DNA from: Thermoleophilia bacterium
Lineage (GTDB): Bacteria; Actinomycetota; Thermoleophilia; Gaiellales; SKUG01
DNA length: 7,556 bases
NCBI GenBank assembly: GCA_025964405.1
Contig: JAOPYW010000001.1
Coordinates: forward strand, 1-7,556
Direction of reading: 5' to 3'
The first letter of the stretch is position 1; every line of letters starts with the position of its first letter. Position numbers and translations under genes: made by a program. Positions 5,288 through 7,556 of this stretch are shown here, piece by piece. Below the pieces are notes generated by a model, which had not been told where the DNA came from, made no database searches, and was given only the letters and a program-made list of their open reading frames with translations.

Positions 5288-6592
5288 CTACCCGTTGATG
5301 CGACCGATATCGTTGTTGAGGCCGATGAAGAAGAGCATCAGCACGAGGGCGAGCCCGACCATCGAGTAGCGCTCGAAGGCCATGCGCGGGAGCGGCTTGC
5401 GACGGAAGAACTCGATGATGCCGAACAGGATGTGCCCGCCGTCGAGGGGCAGGAGCGGCAGCAGGTTCATGACCGCGAGCACGAGGCTGATGATGCCGAC
5501 GTAGCGCAGCGTGAGGCCGGCGGCGTGCACGTCGTCGCTGAAGCCGACGATGCCGACCAGGCCGCCGACGTCCTTGCGGACCTCCTCCTTGTAGACGAGC
5601 TGCGCGATGCCCTTCAGGTTGCCCCAGGTGAGTTCGCGCATCTCGATGAGCGAGTACTTGGCGGCCGTCGGGAGTGCGACGCCGGTGCGACCCACGACCT
5701 TGCCGTTGATGCTCGAGCCGAGCACGCCGATGCGCAGGTCGGTCGACTTGTCGCCGGGAATGTCGACGGGCTCGATCGTCTTCGTGACGGCATGCTTGCC
5801 GTCGGCGTCGGTCCAGGAGACCTCGACCGGCTTGCCGATGCCCGCGTCGATGCGGTCACCGATCTCGGATGCGTCGAGCCCCTTGAGGGAGCCGTTCCAG
5901 CCGGTGACGCGTGATTCGGGGGTGAGTCCGGCGCGCTCGGCGGGGGTGTTCTTGAGCACGCCGACGCTGATCGTGCCGTTCGGCTCCTGCTTCGGGATGA
6001 ACCACGCGTAGAAGGCGAACAGCAGCACGAAGGCCACCACGATGTTCACGAGCGGACCCGCGAAGATCACGACCATGCGGCGCCACAGGTCGGCGCGCCA
6101 GTAGGCCTTCGGGCTGCAGTCGTCGAGCATGCCCTGCAGCCGATCGACCGCCTTGTCCGAGCGCTTCCGCTCGGCGGTGCGCTCGGGTGCGAAACTCGAG
6201 CGGCGCGCGGCCACTGCATCGCGCACCTCCGTGAGCGGGGCGACGAGTTCGTCGGGGGAGCTGGCACGCTCCATCGCCCGCACGGCGGCGTCGACCGTCA
6301 GCTCCTGCTCGGTGCCACGGAAGTCACCCACGGCGTCGAGCTCCCAGCCCACGCGCTTGGCGACCTCCTCCGGCACGGGCTCGAACATGCCCGGGAGCTT
6401 CACGAAGCCGCCGAGGGGGAGCATGCCGATGCCGTACTCCACGCCGCGCACCGTCTTCTTGAACGCGGCCGGTGGGAAGAACACGTAGAACTTGGTCGCG
6501 AGGATGCCGACGCGACGCGCCGCGAGGAAGTGCCCGAGCTCGTGCACGATGACGAGCGCGATGAGCGCGAGGATGATGGTCAGCTGCGGCAT
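5288..6592 (-). CDS. rseP: M50 site-2 protease RseP/Rip1-type zinc metalloprotease
   Basis: An intramembrane protease of 434 residues that cuts membrane-bound regulators such as anti-sigma factors. The first helix carries the zinc site HELGH (17-21). MLPLGGFVKLPGM follows (about 56-68), then a charged insertion of about 100 residues (70-170). A second hydrophobic helix (about 172-197, GPLVNIVVAF) comes next, then a PDZ domain (about 206-290; LKNTPAERAGL, VTGWNG). The third helix has NLLPLLPLDGGH (about 375-386), whose Asp is the third zinc ligand. A last helix lies at about 409-424. All catalytic residues are present. Mycobacterial Rip1 is shorter (about 404), the insertion accounting for the difference. 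The ATG at 6590-6592 lacks a ribosome site but has a -10-like box 6 nt upstream. DUF488 follows after 9 bp. Confidence 0.97.
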   Translation of the reverse strand: MPQLTIILALIALVIVHELGHFLAARRVGILATKFYVFFPPAAFKKTVRGVEYGIGMLPLGGFVKLPGMFEPVPEEVAKRVGWELDAVGDFRGTEQELTVDAAVRAMERASSPDELVAPLTEVRDAVAARRSSFAPERTAERKRSDKAVDRLQGMLDDCSPKAYWRADLWRRMVVIFAGPLVNIVVAFVLLFAFYAWFIPKQEPNGTISVGVLKNTPAERAGLTPESRVTGWNGSLKGLDASEIGDRIDAGIGKPVEVSWTDADGKHAVTKTIEPVDIPGDKSTDLRIGVLGSSINGKVVGRTGVALPTAAKYSLIEMRELTWGNLKGIAQLVYKEEVRKDVGGLVGIVGFSDDVHAAGLTLRYVGIISLVLAVMNLLPLLPLDGGHILFGIIEFFRRKPLPRMAFERYSMVGLALVLMLFFIGLNNDIGRING

Positions 6593-6598
6593 GCACCC

Positions 6599-6627
6599 AG
6601 TCTGCCAGAGCGGGTGATCGGGTTCAC
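6599..6627 (-). promoter_or_regulatory. Possible promoter for a leaderless rseP mRNA
   Basis: On the minus strand a -35-like GTGAAC (6622-6627) is followed after 17 bp by CAGACT (6599-6604), which ends 6 nt before the rseP ATG. No Shine-Dalgarno is present. CAGACT departs from TAnnnT at the first base, so this is a modest match supported mainly by the identical spacing seen at ispG. Confidence 0.35.
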
Positions 6628-6692
6628 GGGCGCGCGTGGCCTAGGAGTGCCAATCGCGCGGCGGAACGATGGAAGTGACGCTTCGACGTCGG

Positions 6693-6698
6693 TAGGGT
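6693..6698 (+). promoter_or_regulatory. Possible -10 box for the EF-hand repeat gene
   Basis: TAGGGT fits TAnnnT and would give a start near 6705 and a leader of about 50 nt before the ATG at 6754. No convincing -35 lies 17 bp upstream (TGGAAG). The 161-bp divergent gap between rseP and this gene also holds a small palindrome CGACGTCG at 6684-6691, of unknown meaning. Confidence 0.25.
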
Positions 6699-6753
6699 TC
6701 TCGACGAATGCGTGGCACGGAAGCCGCGCGCCGACACCCGCAGGAGCCCCACC

Positions 6754-7263
6754 ATGCAGCTTGCCGCCACCCGTGCCGCCGTGACCTCGGTCGCGACCGC
6801 CTTCGTCCCGTCGGGACCTCCGCCCGGTCCCGAGTACACGATCTCGGTGTCGGAGCGCATCTACAACGCGACCGACCTCGGCGACTCCGCGTCGCTCAAT
6901 TGGGCGAAGAAGCTCGTCGGTGAGTTCGGGGGCGCGGCCCAGGACGTCGTCACGGGTGCCCTCAGCCTGTACGAGCGCACCGACCTGAACGGCACGCACT
7001 CGCTCACGTGGGCCGAGAAGGCCGGGCTCGCGAGCAACCCGATCGGCATGCAGCGCGTGATCGGCATGGGCATCAACCTCTACGACGCGACCGACCTGAA
7101 CGGCAACGCATCCATGACGTGGGCCGACGGCCTCGCGCGTCGCCACGGACTGTCGGGTGCGGAGCAGTGCGTGCAGGCGGGCATCCACCTCTACCAGACG
7201 ACCGGCTTCAACGGTGACCGCTCGCTGCGTGAGGCCGAGGGCCTCATGCCGCCGCGCCGCTAG
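6754..7263 (+). CDS. Protein with four EF-hand-like repeats, function unknown
   Basis: A 169-residue protein I cannot assign to a named family. After an Ala/Pro N-terminus (1-28) it has four tandem units whose loops start at residues 41, 77, 114 and 151, a period of 36-37. The consensus is Y-x-x-T-D-L-N-G-x-x-S-L-T-W-A-E. Aligned to the 12-residue EF-hand loop, units 2 and 3 have Asp1, Asn3, Thr/Asn5, Ser7, a hydrophobic residue at 8, Thr9 and Glu/Asp12, a plausible calcium site. Unit 1 has Lys at 12 and unit 4 has Gly at 1, so both look degraded. The usual Gly6 is missing in all. Each loop sits between predicted helices. The ATG at 6754 has AGGAG 7 nt upstream and is preferred to a GTG at 6712. 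There is no clear signal peptide. It lies divergent to rseP and converges on dxr with 6 bp between stops. Confidence 0.9.
   Translation: MQLAATRAAVTSVATAFVPSGPPPGPEYTISVSERIYNATDLGDSASLNWAKKLVGEFGGAAQDVVTGALSLYERTDLNGTHSLTWAEKAGLASNPIGMQRVIGMGINLYDATDLNGNASMTWADGLARRHGLSGAEQCVQAGIHLYQTTGFNGDRSLREAEGLMPPRR
6859..7245 (+). repeat. Four tandem 36-37-codon EF-hand-like repeats within the CDS
   Basis: Loop positions in DNA are 6874-6909, 6982-7017, 7093-7128 and 7204-7239. Units 2 and 3 share a 16-bp exact match (ACCGACCTGAACGGCA), so they may come from a fairly recent duplication; units 1 and 4 are more diverged. Conserved across all four are the Tyr three residues before the loop, Thr just before it in units 1-3 and 4, Ser at loop position 7 and Ala at 11. 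Confidence 0.85.
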
Positions 7264-7269
7264 GTCGCG

Positions 7270-7556
7270 CTACTGCTGGATTCCAGCACGGGAACGAGCC
7301 GCGTCACGAGCTCGTGCATCGAGGTCGGCAGCGGCGTCCAGTGACTCGGGCGCGGGGCCGGCCTCGACTCGTTGGAGGGCGTCCTCCACCACGTCGGCGA
7401 TCTCGAGGAAGCCGAGGTCGCCGGCCAGGAAACGTTCGACGGCGACTTCGTTGGCCGCGTTGAGCACGCACGGCGCTCCCTCGCCCTGTCGGGCGGCGTC
7501 GCGGGCGAGTGCGAGGCAGCGGAAGGTGTCGAGGTCGGGCTCCTCGAAGGTGAGCG
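7270..7556 (-). CDS. dxr: 1-deoxy-D-xylulose 5-phosphate reductoisomerase, C-terminal part (cut by window edge)
   Basis: The second MEP pathway enzyme converts 1-deoxy-D-xylulose 5-phosphate to 2-C-methyl-D-erythritol 4-phosphate with NADPH. The last 94 codons and stop are visible and the 5' part lies right of 7556. The fragment shows the C-terminal helical domain: LTFEEPDLDTFRCLALARDA, then the family hallmark LNAANEVAVERFLAGDLGFLEI, then a closing helix around VVEDALQRV. The NADPH and metal sites are outside the window. The last 25 residues are Ala/Asp-rich and variable. The stop at 7270-7272 lies 6 bp from the stop of the EF-hand repeat gene, tail to tail. rseP and ispG lie downstream on the same strand, as in the usual actinobacterial dxr-rseP-ispG cluster. 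Confidence 0.95.
   Translation of the reverse strand, partial: LTFEEPDLDTFRCLALARDAARQGEGAPCVLNAANEVAVERFLAGDLGFLEIADVVEDALQRVEAGPAPESLDAAADLDARARDAARSRAGIQQ
7274..7288 (+). terminator. Short hairpin after the EF-hand gene, inside the end of dxr
   Basis: TGCTGG (7274-7279), ATT loop, CCAGCA (7283-7288): a perfect 6-bp stem starting 11 bp past the stop of the EF-hand gene and overlapping the last dxr codons. There is no T-run. It could help to end transcription in either direction, but chance in GC-rich coding DNA is also possible. Confidence 0.25.

Noticed and set aside
4805..5914. 369-codon plus-strand frame
   Set aside because: Antisense to DUF488 and rseP, both certain genes; Asp/Val/Glu-rich shadow translation.
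6684..6691. Palindrome CGACGTCG upstream of the EF-hand gene as an operator
   Set aside because: Eight-bp palindromes of C and G are expected by chance in such GC-rich DNA and no second copy is nearby.
6580..7188. 202-codon minus-strand frame opposite the EF-hand gene
   Set aside because: No motif and His/Arg/Val-rich shadow composition. The plus strand has a good ribosome site, regular protein repeats and high G/C at third positions.

Overview
The window is a GC-rich bacterial chromosome segment. Nearly all genes end their codons in G or C, starts are a mix of ATG, GTG and TTG, and the gene content is actinobacterial: an apt / FtsR-type MerR / FHA neighbourhood, a dxr-rseP-ispG isoprenoid and protease cluster, and a small single-motif RsiG-like protein. 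Single-motif RsiG proteins are known from basal Actinomycetota such as Rubrobacter, so a deep-branching lineage (Acidimicrobiia- or Thermoleophilia-like) is my best guess. That placement is an inference, not something the window proves. Almost everything is on the minus strand, so the biological reading order runs from position 7556 towards 1.

Right part (7556 to about 3282). The 3' end of dxr (MEP pathway step 2) enters from the right edge. Next, on the opposite strand, is a 169-residue protein of unknown function with four EF-hand-like repeats. It runs towards dxr and away from rseP. Then come rseP (site-2 intramembrane zinc protease) and, 9 bp later, a DUF488 gene. A small plus-strand reading frame of uncertain status follows (4552-4764), then ispG (MEP pathway step 6). 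In many actinobacteria dxr, rseP and ispG lie together in one direction; here that block is interrupted by opposite-strand genes.

Middle part (3281 to 2124). A four-helix membrane protein with two cysteines in a predicted outside loop is followed by an Ala-rich hypothetical protein and a tRNA-Pro(GGG). The tRNA has a good promoter and a possible terminator hairpin.

Left part (2000 to 1). A compact minus-strand run holds an 88-residue RsiG-like protein with one c-di-GMP-binding motif, a zinc-ribbon plus FHA protein resembling the GarA phosphoswitch, an FtsR/Rv1828-type MerR regulator, and the 5' part of apt. The first three may link c-di-GMP, Ser/Thr phosphorylation and transcription control, and this is the most interesting hypothesis here. 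The other notable items are the EF-hand-repeat protein, a long charged insertion in RseP, and -10-like hexamers placed exactly 6 nt before the ATG of ispG, rseP and the membrane-protein gene, which suggests leaderless mRNAs. I saw no mobile element, CRISPR array or rRNA.
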